Positions 34,441-42,264 of a stretch of 64,000 bases of DNA are shown piece by piece; positions within the stretch are counted from its first letter, which is position 1, and each line of letters opens with the position of its first letter. Made by a program: the position numbers and the translations under genes. The stretch is from JAJYKN01 sp035516155. Lineage in GTDB: Bacteria; Nitrospirota; UBA9217. The notes under the pieces were generated by a model that made no database searches, was not told the origin of the DNA, and was given only the letters and a program-made list of their open reading frames with translations. The stretch lies in NCBI GenBank assembly GCA_035516155.1, contig DATJAP010000036.1, forward strand, positions 21,270-85,269, given 5' to 3'.

Positions 34441-34973
34441 TAAGATTTGTCAATATATTATTTTTCAGAGAGTTGTACGCACAAGGGCTTTCGTGCCATG
34501 ATTTTTTGCCGGCAACGAAGATTGCGCAGTATAGTCCATCATGAAGAACACCATCGTATCATCTGGCAAGGATACCGACTGCCCCCCTACCATTTATAAG
34601 AAAGATCGGGGGACAAGGACGGAATTCTTCACGAAGGGACGATTGAGGTCGGGCGGCGGGATGCGGTTGCTGACCAGCTTTCAGGGCGGGGAGATACCCG
34701 CCCCGGCGACGAACAGACCAAATCCCGCAGTCCCGTCTAAGGAAAAGCGTGTCCAAGGTCCAACAGTGTGGGTGAACTCGTGCTATTCATCAACCCAAAA
34801 TCGTCCGGGGATAGCGGAAAGGCTACGCCTGGTCTTGCCGCATTGCAAATTCGCCCTGTCTGTTGGTTCTGCAATTTCAAGTATCCGGCTCTGCTTCCGC
34901 GGGCCGAGTCACGGGCCATCTCCTCCTGTTTCGGTGTTGACACGCTCTCTCTATCGTCGTAGTATGAAAACTC
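34441..34973 (+). other. Intergenic region upstream of the Rieske gene, possibly transcribed
   Basis: Carries a promoter-like TTGCCG (34506-34511)-18 bp-TATAGT (34530-34535), then a 149-codon frame from 34541 with no recognisable domain. A strong hairpin, gggcggg-gagata-cccgccc, lies at 34684-34703. A non-coding RNA is as likely as a protein, and either is uncertain. Confidence 0.3.
34937..34965 (+). promoter_or_regulatory. Promoter of the Rieske/cytochrome b genes, predicting a leaderless mRNA
   Basis: TTGACA (34937-34942), 17-bp spacer, TAGTAT (34960-34965). ATG 34974 is 8 nt after the -10 and there is no Shine-Dalgarno. Confidence 0.7.
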
Positions 34974-35426
34974 ATGGGAACAAGCCGTAGGGAATTCATC
35001 AAAAAGTCTTTCTACGGCCTGCTTGCGCTCATGGGGCTTGGCTTTCTGATACCCGGGGTCAAGGTGTTAACCCCGGCGGAGGACCGCAGGAAGGCGTTGG
35101 TTTACTTCCCGCTTATCTCCGAAGACGACATCCCGCGCGTTGGTGTGAAAAAAGCTGAGCTGCTCTTCACGGTCTCGGGAAAGGAAAGAAAATCCCGTGT
35201 CTTCATCGTATCAAATGCCGGTGGCATCGCGGTGTTCTCCGCCACCTGCTCTCACCTCGGATGTCTCGTCAACTACCACAAGGACAAGCGTGAGTTCATT
35301 TGCCCATGCCACGGCGGAAGATATGATCTGGCCGGCAAAAACATTGCCGGGCCGCCGCCCGCGCCTCTGACGAAGCTCCCGGCCCGGAGTCAGGATGGCA
35401 TCATCCTGGTCGGCGTGAAAGTTTAA
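34974..35426 (+). CDS. Rieske [2Fe-2S] subunit of a bc-type complex
   Basis: 150 residues. The N-terminus has a twin-arginine motif (SRREFIKKS) and one hydrophobic anchor (YGLLALMGLGFLIPG). The cluster site is complete: CSHLGC and CPCHGGRYD. It accepts an electron from quinol in a cytochrome bc or b6f-like complex and would be exported folded by Tat. The two cytochrome b pieces follow directly, so this is the first subunit of the operon. Confidence 0.93.
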   Translation: MGTSRREFIKKSFYGLLALMGLGFLIPGVKVLTPAEDRRKALVYFPLISEDDIPRVGVKKAELLFTVSGKERKSRVFIVSNAGGIAVFSATCSHLGCLVNYHKDKREFICPCHGGRYDLAGKNIAGPPPAPLTKLPARSQDGIILVGVKV

Positions 35427-35558
35427 TCAAGACCGGCATCCTCCCGGCGAAGGACGCCGGTACGGTATGTCACGGGAATTTCATGGTAACCGCAACCACC
35501 AATAACCGAGTTCGGGGGCGTGACTGCTCCCTCTTTTTGCGAGTATCGTCATCAACCT

Positions 35559-36203
35559 ATGAGAGTTTTTGATTATCTCAATACACGGCTGGGTTTCACC
35601 GCCAGGCACCGGAGAGTAATGGACAAACCGGTGCCGGGATGGATAAACTATTTTTACTGCTTCGGCGGAATAACCTTCACGCTGTTTCTTGTGCAAGTAC
35701 TGACAGGTCTGCTTCTCTCTGTGCATTACACGCCGTCGGAAGCAGAGGCGTACCACAGCATCCAACGCCTGCACCAGGTCGTGCCGCTGGGACGATTGCT
35801 CCGTGCGACCCATCATTGGGCCGCGAACTTCATGGTCATGATGATCCTCCTCCATATGCTCAGGGTTTTCCTTACCGGATCTTTTAAAAACCCGCGGGAG
35901 CTAAACTGGATAGCCGGCGCCCTGCTGTTTGCCCTCACCCTCGCCTTCGGCTTTACAGGCTACCTGCTGCCCTGGGACCAGAAGGCCTATTGGGCCACCG
36001 TCATCGGAACGAATATGCTTGCATCGGTACCGTTCATTGGTCCTCTTCTTGCGTCATTCGTCCGGGGAGGCACTGAAGTTTCGGGCCAAACGCTGCTCCG
36101 GTTCTACAGTATGCATATCCTGTGGCTTCCGCTTTTCACTGCGCTCTTTCTTTGGGTGCACTTCCACATATTAAGAAGGATCGGGATCTCAGGGGGGATG
36201 TAG
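35559..36203 (+). CDS. Cytochrome b N-terminal (b6-type) subunit
   Basis: 214 residues, four membrane helices. Heme-ligand histidines are in SVHYTP..RATHHWAANFMVMMILLHMLRV style segments (HHW and LLHMLR) and in FYSMHILWLPLF with HFHILRR. GYLLPWDQKAYWA marks the Qo region. As in b6f-type complexes, cytochrome b is split and this is the heme-carrying half. ATG 35559 is chosen; an upstream GTG at 35520 is in frame. Confidence 0.92.
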   Translation: MRVFDYLNTRLGFTARHRRVMDKPVPGWINYFYCFGGITFTLFLVQVLTGLLLSVHYTPSEAEAYHSIQRLHQVVPLGRLLRATHHWAANFMVMMILLHMLRVFLTGSFKNPRELNWIAGALLFALTLAFGFTGYLLPWDQKAYWATVIGTNMLASVPFIGPLLASFVRGGTEVSGQTLLRFYSMHILWLPLFTALFLWVHFHILRRIGISGGM

Positions 36204-36273
36204 CGTTGCAGGATGGCAGGCAGCACATAGGCTGAAACGCTCTCTCACGGCAAAAATTTTGGAGGATCAATTT

Positions 36274-36657
36274 ATGCCTACGTCTCAGGAAAATAAATTT
36301 TTCCCCTACTATTTCTTCGAAATTTCCCTCGTGGCGCTCTTTACCATCGAGGTCGCTCTGATTTTTGCGGTCCTGTTCCCTCCTGTTGTCGGAAGGGAGA
36401 TCGATTTTTTGGCGCAGTACAGCCCGCGTCCTGAATGGTATTTCCTCTTCCTCTACCAGCTGACGAAATATTTTCCCGGCAGATGGACTTTCGTTGGCGC
36501 AGTACTGCTACCCGGGCTTGCCTTCAGTGTTCTGCTTCTCGCCCCTTTTCTGGACAGCGGGTCGGAAACAGCGCTCAAAAAACGAAAGGCCGCAATCATT
36601 GTTGGATTCACCCTCCTTGCTGCAGTTATATTTCTGACGGTTCTGGCACTGCTATAA
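36274..36657 (+). CDS. Cytochrome b C-terminal (subunit IV-like) subunit
   Basis: 127 residues with three membrane helices (about 12-36, 66-90, 105-127). PRPEWYFLFLYQLTKYFPG contains the conserved PEWY of the quinol-oxidation site. It completes the split cytochrome b. GGAGGA precedes ATG 36274. No c-type cytochrome (no CxxCH) lies beside it in the window, so the electron acceptor is encoded elsewhere. Confidence 0.9.
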   Translation: MPTSQENKFFPYYFFEISLVALFTIEVALIFAVLFPPVVGREIDFLAQYSPRPEWYFLFLYQLTKYFPGRWTFVGAVLLPGLAFSVLLLAPFLDSGSETALKKRKAAIIVGFTLLAAVIFLTVLALL

Positions 36658-36960
36658 GAAAATTAGCGGTGGCTATAACATTAACAAATACTTAATTGCG
36701 TTGTTGCTAATATGTGAAATCACGAAAACGAGTATTGACAGGATACGGTGTTTTTGATAAGTTATTGACCTGTCGTTTTGAAGGTACTCGCGCTCATCAA
36801 GGGCTCGTTTCGTCGCGATGGAAACGGTATCCGAGGAGGTGATGCTCCGGAGCAAAACGCCTCAAATGATATAAAAAAATCTATTGTCATCAGGATATTT
36901 GTTAACGATCTGCTTACCATGAGCGGCTCGAATTCATGAACCACCTTAAGGAGGAATACC
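36658..36960. other. A+T-rich intergenic region before tusA
   Basis: 303 nt. TTGACA at 36734-36739 has only a weak TAAGTT 17 nt on. Nothing else is clear. Confidence 0.35.
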
Positions 36961-37209
36961 ATGTCAGTCAAAACCGCAACACCAGATCAAACGTTGGATA
37001 CTCTCGGGAGGGTGTGTCCCTATCCGTTGCTCCTCACCAAGAAGGCGCTTGAGAAGCTTGCAAGTGGTCAGACGCTGAAAATCCTGTGCGATGCGCCTGC
37101 ATCGGCAGAGGATAGCATTCCACGTTATGCGGAAAAGCAGGGTTATAGTTTTGAAGCAGTAAAGCTCGATGACAAGGGATACTGGGAGCTCTTCATCAAG
37201 AAGTCGTAA
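36961..37209 (+). CDS. TusA-family sulfur carrier protein
   Basis: 82 residues. The sulfur-carrying cysteine is in RVCPYPLLLTKKAL (family C-P-x-P motif). It has a TusA/SirA/YeeD fold with a closing strand GYWELFIKK. Cytoplasmic persulfide shuttle. GGAGG is upstream of the ATG. The YeeE-type transporter follows after 72 nt, and the YeeE-YeeD (TusA) pair is known from thiosulfate uptake, so it probably receives sulfur from that transporter. Confidence 0.92.
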   Translation: MSVKTATPDQTLDTLGRVCPYPLLLTKKALEKLASGQTLKILCDAPASAEDSIPRYAEKQGYSFEAVKLDDKGYWELFIKKS

Positions 37210-37281
37210 CGCCCGGGTTGAGACTGCGAGCCACGATGTCGAGGGGACAGAAGGGGTAAAAATCCAAGGAGGGGGGAAGAT

Positions 37282-38388
37282 ATGGTTTCTACATTGGCAT
37301 TTACTGTAACCGGTCTGCTCGTTGGCGCAGCATTTGGTTTCGTTTTGCAGCGCGGCCGCTTCTGTGTAAATTCCGCGTTCCGGGAAGTGCTCTTCGAGGA
37401 CTACACCATGTTCCGGGCATACCTTCTCGCCGTCGTGGTCACCATGATCGGCGCGAACCTGCTTGAGGACTTGCACTTGCTGGGTCATTTTGAACAAGGC
37501 GCCTTCGTCGCCGGTACACTCTACCGACAGGCCTTCGTACCCTGGGCCAACATTATCGGAGGGTATATCTTCGGGATGGGCATCGTTCTCGCCGGTGGGT
37601 GCGGAAGCGGCATCCTGTACCGCGTGGGAGAAGGAAACCTGGCGTATGTCTTTGCCGTGTTCGGGTTCTTCTTCGGCATTGCGATGACAAAGTTCGGCTT
37701 CCTGAAATCGTTTTACGCTTGGACGATCGCACCGGAACGCATTGTTTGGAAGGGCGAGGATACGGTCCCGACCCTGTACAATATTATTGGCGTCAATAAG
37801 TGGATCGTCATTGCCGTGATTTCCGTGGTGTTGCTGGTGGCCACATTCAAGGGCAGCAAGCCCTTCGTCAAGGCGAAGAAGGGATATTCATGGTCCCTGG
37901 CCGGACTCCTGGCCGGTCTCATTGCCGTGGTAGCGTGGTGGGCCTCGGAGTATTATGGCGGCAAGGCACGCGGCCTTTCATTCACCGGGCCGCTCAGGGA
38001 GTTCTTCCTGGCCGTGTTTTTCGGGGACTATCAGAACAATCCGGCCGCCGTTAACCCGGTTGAATCCCGCAACATCTTCGGCATGATCTTTTCGTGGAGC
38101 TCCCTCTACGTGCTTGCGGTGCCCCTTGGCGCGTTCATCAGCGGCAAGCTCCTGAAAGAAGTGAAGTTGAAGGTACCGCCGGCGGACGAGCTCTTCAAGG
38201 TCCTGTTGGGCGGGTTTATCATGGGGATTGGTGCGCAGATGGGAGGAGGCTGCAACATCGGTCACAGCCTGACGGGCGTGTCCACCCTTGCCGTATCGAG
38301 CTGGGTTGCGACCATCTTCATCATCTTGGGTAACTGGACCATGGTCTATTTCGTGCTCATCAGGCCGATGAGAGCTTTGGACGTGTAA
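37282..38388 (+). CDS. YeeE/YedE (TsuA-like) sulfur transport protein
   Basis: 368 residues with about nine to eleven membrane helices. Conserved cysteine motifs are GRFCVNSAF near 30, LAGGCGSGILYR near 110 and MGGGCNIGHSLTG near 325, matching the thiol relay of TsuA. This family imports thiosulfate or other reduced sulfur across the inner membrane. The adjacent TusA-like gene is the expected acceptor. A strong GGAGG lies upstream of ATG 37282. Confidence 0.92.
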   Translation: MVSTLAFTVTGLLVGAAFGFVLQRGRFCVNSAFREVLFEDYTMFRAYLLAVVVTMIGANLLEDLHLLGHFEQGAFVAGTLYRQAFVPWANIIGGYIFGMGIVLAGGCGSGILYRVGEGNLAYVFAVFGFFFGIAMTKFGFLKSFYAWTIAPERIVWKGEDTVPTLYNIIGVNKWIVIAVISVVLLVATFKGSKPFVKAKKGYSWSLAGLLAGLIAVVAWWASEYYGGKARGLSFTGPLREFFLAVFFGDYQNNPAAVNPVESRNIFGMIFSWSSLYVLAVPLGAFISGKLLKEVKLKVPPADELFKVLLGGFIMGIGAQMGGGCNIGHSLTGVSTLAVSSWVATIFIILGNWTMVYFVLIRPMRALDV

Positions 38389-38404
38389 AACGATAAATCG
38401 CCAG

Positions 38405-38434
38405 ACCGGGTGGGATTTCCTACCCGGTTTTTTT
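38405..38434 (+). terminator. Rho-independent terminator after the YeeE-like gene
   Basis: 7-bp stem accgggt / acccggt with a 10-nt loop followed by TTTTTTT. Confidence 0.9.
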
Positions 38435-38458
38435 GTCCCCGAATCAAAAATAAAACAC

Positions 38459-38488
38459 TTGTTAGAATTCGGGAAAAGATGGTATATT
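38459..38488 (+). promoter_or_regulatory. Promoter of the three-gene DsrE-like cluster
   Basis: TTGTTA (38459-38464), 18-bp spacer, extended TGG-TATATT (38483-38488); leader of about 55 nt. Confidence 0.65.
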
Positions 38489-38550
38489 GGACTGTCCTTT
38501 TTCAGGCGGGACAAGTCTCTATTTATGTCATGACGAAGGGAGGTGAAACT

Positions 38551-38856
38551 ATGGCAACTGAAATGCTGGGCATTATGATAACGAAGTATGAGAATCTTGA
38601 CCATATCGCCGGCGTGGTGAAGGCGGCGCGCGTGGCAGGCAAGTCCGTCATGATATTCATGACAGACGAAGGCGTGCGCTTCACCCAGGACGCCAAATTT
38701 CTCGATCTGCTGAAGGTGGATGGAGTCGAAATATCTTGCTGCGACCACAGCTGCGAGCAAATCGGGATGCACGAAAAAACCGACGGCATATCGTACGGCA
38801 GCCAGTACAATAATGCGGGCATGCTCCACGACAGCAACCGCATACTGGTGTTTTAA
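38551..38856 (+). CDS. DsrE-like sulfur-relay protein
   Basis: 101 residues. DsrE/TusD-like fold pattern: MLGIMITKYENLDHIAGVV, then VMIFMTDEGVRF, with a cysteine cluster at 63, 64 and 68 (SCCDHSCEQIG) where DsrE proteins carry the persulfide cysteine. GGGAGGTG precedes ATG 38551. First of three small genes spaced 27 and 19 nt apart, right behind the TusA-YeeE pair. Probable persulfide handling in the cytoplasm. Confidence 0.8.
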   Translation: MATEMLGIMITKYENLDHIAGVVKAARVAGKSVMIFMTDEGVRFTQDAKFLDLLKVDGVEISCCDHSCEQIGMHEKTDGISYGSQYNNAGMLHDSNRILVF

Positions 38857-38883
38857 CAACCTGAACATGAGGGGAGGCATTCC

Positions 38884-39162
38884 ATGGGAGATACAAAAAA
38901 AATCGCAGTTATTGCTAGGGACCGTCAGAGCGAAGCGCTGCGTGTTGCGGGCGGCCTGACGCTGGCCGATGACACGATAGAAGTCTTTATCCTTGACCGC
39001 AAACTGGAAAGGGAAAACCCCGAAGTTGCCCAGCCGCTTGAGCTGGTCAGCGAACTGGATCTGAAGATTTATTCAAATAATTCGGAAAATGGCTACCCGA
39101 CGATCACACTCGAGGAAATGGCACAGAAGCTCCTGGAGTACGATTTCGTGGTGCCCTACTAA
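38884..39162 (+). CDS. Small protein of the DsrE-like cluster (possible DsrF/TusC counterpart)
   Basis: 92 residues without cysteine. Rossmann-like alternation is visible (KKIAVIARDRQSEALRVAGG, TIEVFILDR, LDLKIYSNN) as in DsrE/F/H proteins. I would not call the family from this alone; the DsrF/TusC suggestion rests on size, order and fold pattern. GAGGGGAGG precedes ATG 38884. Confidence 0.65.
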   Translation: MGDTKKIAVIARDRQSEALRVAGGLTLADDTIEVFILDRKLERENPEVAQPLELVSELDLKIYSNNSENGYPTITLEEMAQKLLEYDFVVPY

Positions 39163-39181
39163 GCGACGGAAGGAGAGCACC

Positions 39182-39352
39182 GTGAAAATCTTGCACATTT
39201 TGAAAAAAGCTCCGGATGCCAGCACGAAAAAAATTATTGAGCTCCAGGCAGCGGGCAACCAGGTAACAGTGATAGAGCTTTATAAGGGCGGCATATTCTA
39301 CGAGAAACTGGTAGCCGATGTGTTCGAGAACGATAAGGTTTTTTGCTGGTAA
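39182..39352 (+). CDS. Small protein of the DsrE-like cluster (possible DsrH/TusB counterpart)
   Basis: 56 residues from a GTG start with GGAAGGAGA upstream. MKILHILKKAPDASTKKII resembles the opening of DsrH/TusB (hydrophobic strand, HxL, KKxP) and the chain ends CW, but it is much shorter than TusB and has no mid-chain cysteine. Third gene of the cluster. Function inferred from position only. Confidence 0.6.
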   Translation: MKILHILKKAPDASTKKIIELQAAGNQVTVIELYKGGIFYEKLVADVFENDKVFCW

Positions 39353-39368
39353 GGGATATCCGTTTTGC

Positions 39369-39453
39369 CCGGTCCCGGGGGGCGGGATTGCGATTTTATC
39401 GCGAAATCGACAGGGACCGGCGTGCGGGGGAACGAACGCCGCCCTTTTGTTTT
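39369..39453 (+). terminator. Structured 3' end of the DsrE-like cluster
   Basis: An 8-bp stem ccggtccc / gggaccgg (39369-39376, 39413-39420) encloses a hairpin cgattt / aaatcg. A second stem, ggcgt / acgcc (39419-39423, 39436-39440), shares two bases with the first and leads into a T-rich tract. Confidence 0.5.
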
Positions 39454-39626
39454 CAGCTGCGAATGTTTGGCAGTGCGTTCTTCTGAACAAAGGCGCCCGC
39501 CACTCCAGAGAGGGAGAATGTCTTGAATTGAGCGCAATGCTGAGGTATTACGGAGCAAGAAGAGGGAAACAGTGGGCTTTTCTTGTGTCTGCCGCTTGCC
39601 GAGGGCAGCGATAGAAACCTGCAGAT

Positions 39627-40259
39627 TTAAAATTCAAACAGTAAACCCGCCACATATCCTGTGCCGCCGAGATTCGTGGATGCCGCGACAGCATGGATGT
39701 ACTCCGCTTCGACAAAGAGATAGGTGTGGATTATGCCGTAGTCCTGGTACATGTCGTTTGCTGCATCGGGATCAAGGCCGTCCAGGAGGAACTGAAGCCC
39801 GCCCCGAGCATGATATCCGTTCGCGGAGCCTTTGACCGTGCCCTGATTCTCGACAGTTTCCCGGTAGAACATTTTCGTGTAACCGCCCCCTACATAGGGC
39901 ACGAACCATTGCTTCTCGCTCACGACGCCGCGAAACAGGATGAAGACATTGGCGGGATAGAGGTCGTATGTCACTGATCCCGCCAGCGTTCCATGGAGTG
40001 GCGCATATCCACTGCCACGGCTTGAAAGATAGCCACCTTCGATGCCAAGTTCGACCTGCCTGATGATTTTGTATGCCAAAGACATTGAGTATTCGGGTAT
40101 GTCCCGTTTGCCATAGAACTCTGTCCAGTTCGGCAGGGCGGGTGCAAAATCTCCGGCCTTGATTTCGAATGACCAGGAGGGAAGCTCTGGGGCTGGTTCC
40201 TCGGCATGCGCAAGGACCGGAACGACAGCGAAGAGCAACAACAGAATGAGCTTTTTCAA
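39627..40259 (-). CDS. Outer-membrane beta-barrel protein
   Basis: 210 residues. Signal peptide MKKLILLLLFAVVPVLAHA from a TTG start, then alternating strands typical of an 8-strand barrel (WSFEIKAGDFAP, YSMSLAYKIIRQVELGIEGGY, WFVPYVGGGYTKMFYRETVE, ending YVAGLLFEF with terminal phenylalanine). OmpW/acyloxyacyl-hydrolase-like size. TTG 40259 has GGGAGGG 5 nt upstream and overlaps the previous stop codon as TTGA, so the gene is translationally coupled to the CFI-box protein. Confidence 0.8.
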   Translation of the reverse strand: MKKLILLLLFAVVPVLAHAEEPAPELPSWSFEIKAGDFAPALPNWTEFYGKRDIPEYSMSLAYKIIRQVELGIEGGYLSSRGSGYAPLHGTLAGSVTYDLYPANVFILFRGVVSEKQWFVPYVGGGYTKMFYRETVENQGTVKGSANGYHARGGLQFLLDGLDPDAANDMYQDYGIIHTYLFVEAEYIHAVAASTNLGGTGYVAGLLFEF

Positions 40260-42088
40260 CGCAGCCCTCCCGATCGCGATAATCGCCGCCGATAGAATGT
40301 GTAGATAACGATGCACAGCATAAACGCTATCAGGACGATCTTTAACGTCCCCGAAGTCTGTGTCATGAAGAGCGCTATGATGATTGCCGGCAGAAGCGCG
40401 GCTCGAACCAGCGGCTTGTACTGCGGGTGTTCATTCAGCCAGGCAGCGGCGGCAGGGCCGTGCGCGTAATACCAGCCGACGAACGCATTTCCAGGCTTAT
40501 TGGTCATCAGGAACTGGTCTCTGAAATTTCGCAAAGCCTGCACCTGAGGGACGGAATAAAAGCCATAGGCGGCCGTGGCTATGAAACAACCCTGGCTTGT
40601 GTTCGGAAGGTCCGGATAGGGAACGAGAGCCTCGGGAAAATCATGTAACCCGTTCGATAAGGGGCTCTCCATGACCGCACCGCTTCCGCCGGTAACTTCC
40701 GACGAATAGTCGCTTTCGTGGGCAACGCCGGGAGAATAGGACGCTGAGCCTGCATCATCGATTGCCGTGACGGCAATATAGTAGATTGCCTGAGATACGG
40801 CGGTCACGTAGACATAATAAGTCTGGTCGTTCACGAGTCCTGAGAGCGTGTAGCTCGTGACAGGGCCGACCGAGACGGAGGCAGTGGGCGTTGAGGTCAG
40901 TCCGTAGTATACATTGTATCCTGTGGCACCGGAAGCGGCGGTCCAGGTAAGGACGAGACCATCATTCACGGGAGCTGTGGAAAGCAGAGTCGGCGTCGAG
41001 GGAGTGACGGCGGACGAAAGACCGCTCAGGGTAAATGTCGTTGCGGCAATGCCTGTCGGCACCGTTATGGGAGAAGAGCCTTCGGTTGCCCCTGTCCCAT
41101 TGTATACCCCCGAAGAGCTTCCGTAGTAAACCCGGTATCCGGCGACCGTGTAAGCATTATTCGCGGCCCAGCTCAGGTCGATTGATGTTCCCGAGGTCAC
41201 CGCGCTGACATCCTGTACCCGGAACGGAATGGTATCCGCGTTCGGGCCGCCATAGGCACCCATGTCCGCAGTCGTGTTGTCGACGGAGTTCAACCCCACC
41301 GATGTATTTCCTGTGTTAATGCAAGGGGACCCTGCTTGCAAATGAAAGTCGCCTAAAGCGACATTAACAAAGAGGGGGTCCTCGTTCTCAAGATTTCCCT
41401 TATAATTCACCGTATCGCTGGGATCGAAGGAAATTGTCGTAGGGCCGATACTGCTGCAGTTAAAAAAAAGGTTATTTAAAATTAACGTTATGTCTGCATT
41501 TGCGGGGACGGCTGTATTATTCACTGTTGAAAATATATTATTTTTGATGTTCTGCTCTGTTTGATTAGAAACGATACCGTACGCGATATTGTAGAAAGCA
41601 TTATTATATACGAGTGCATTCGGTGACGAACTTAACTGAATTGCCGTATTGCTTGGTCCAACATCAAATATGTCGTTGTTTATCGTAACTGACGGAGAGT
41701 TTTGCGCCAGAATCCCTGTTTGGGCATTCACAAAAGAAAGTTTTTGAATGGAAATGCTGCCCGAAACGCTGATGGTCAGGGCTGTACCCGATCCTCCACC
41801 GGAAATAAACGTTGTTGCCGCTTCATTGCCGTAAATTGACGTTATGTTTTGACTTATCGTGAAATTGCCGGTATACGTGCCGGGCTGTATCTCGATGGCA
41901 TCGCCTGACAAAGCGGCATTTATGGCATCGGTTAAACTTGTATAGCAGGGAAAGTCGACCGTGTCAGAAGGGCACTGGTCGGTATTTGTTACAGCAACAC
42001 GGGTGACGGCAGCGGCCTGTTTTGGTGCGATTGCAACAAGAAGTACGAAGACTGAACCGAGGAAGAGAGTAGCGCTTTTTGCTGGCAT
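40256..42088 (-). CDS. Beta-helix / fibronectin type III / CFI-box-CTERM surface protein
   Basis: 610 residues. Signal peptide (1-27); right-handed parallel beta-helix repeats (about 50-265; short NNIF / NNLFFNC turns); two fibronectin type III-like units (about 295-450; TAASGATGYNVYYG, SYTLSGLVNDQTYYVYVTAV); then a CFI-box C-terminal region: CFIATAAYG, LRNFRDQFL, FVGWYYAHGPAAAAWL and KPLVRAALLP, with a membrane helix and RRRLSRSGG tail. The CFI box occurs in secreted proteins of Desulfobacterota and Nitrospirota; its sorting role is not established. GGAGG precedes ATG 42088. Confidence 0.85.
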   Translation of the reverse strand: MPAKSATLFLGSVFVLLVAIAPKQAAAVTRVAVTNTDQCPSDTVDFPCYTSLTDAINAALSGDAIEIQPGTYTGNFTISQNITSIYGNEAATTFISGGGSGTALTISVSGSISIQKLSFVNAQTGILAQNSPSVTINNDIFDVGPSNTAIQLSSSPNALVYNNAFYNIAYGIVSNQTEQNIKNNIFSTVNNTAVPANADITLILNNLFFNCSSIGPTTISFDPSDTVNYKGNLENEDPLFVNVALGDFHLQAGSPCINTGNTSVGLNSVDNTTADMGAYGGPNADTIPFRVQDVSAVTSGTSIDLSWAANNAYTVAGYRVYYGSSSGVYNGTGATEGSSPITVPTGIAATTFTLSGLSSAVTPSTPTLLSTAPVNDGLVLTWTAASGATGYNVYYGLTSTPTASVSVGPVTSYTLSGLVNDQTYYVYVTAVSQAIYYIAVTAIDDAGSASYSPGVAHESDYSSEVTGGSGAVMESPLSNGLHDFPEALVPYPDLPNTSQGCFIATAAYGFYSVPQVQALRNFRDQFLMTNKPGNAFVGWYYAHGPAAAAWLNEHPQYKPLVRAALLPAIIIALFMTQTSGTLKIVLIAFMLCIVIYTFYRRRLSRSGGLR

Positions 42089-42206
42089 GCGAAGGCCTCC
42101 GACAACAATGTTCAAAAAATACATCAATCTTGCGTGAATGTCAAACGGAAAGGGCGAATGCGCTCATGGCCTTTAGGAATCGCAGCGATACCGCATACCT
42201 GTTCTC

Positions 42207-42235
42207 TTGACAACGAGCCCGACGGGACTTACACT
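42207..42235 (+). promoter_or_regulatory. Promoter of the Lon-like protease gene
   Basis: TTGACA (42207-42212), 17-bp spacer, TACACT (42230-42235); leader of about 22 nt carrying AAGGAGGAGG. Confidence 0.75.
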
Positions 42236-42264
42236 CTAGATAGGCAACAGGCAAAGGAGGAGGC

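Noticed and set aside
4771..34700. ggggagatacccg shared between 4771-4783 and 34688-34700
   Set aside because: A 13-mer match is expected by chance many times in a window of this size and the contexts differ.
34541..34990. 149-codon frame upstream of the Rieske gene as a protein gene
   Set aside because: No domain, odd composition, no ribosome site, and it overlaps the strong Rieske promoter and start; kept only as a possible transcript.
36830..36880. Ten-codon mini-ORF with GAGGAGG upstream in the tusA leader
   Set aside because: Spacing of the ribosome site is only 2 nt and the peptide lacks any regulatory codon run; no evidence for attenuation.
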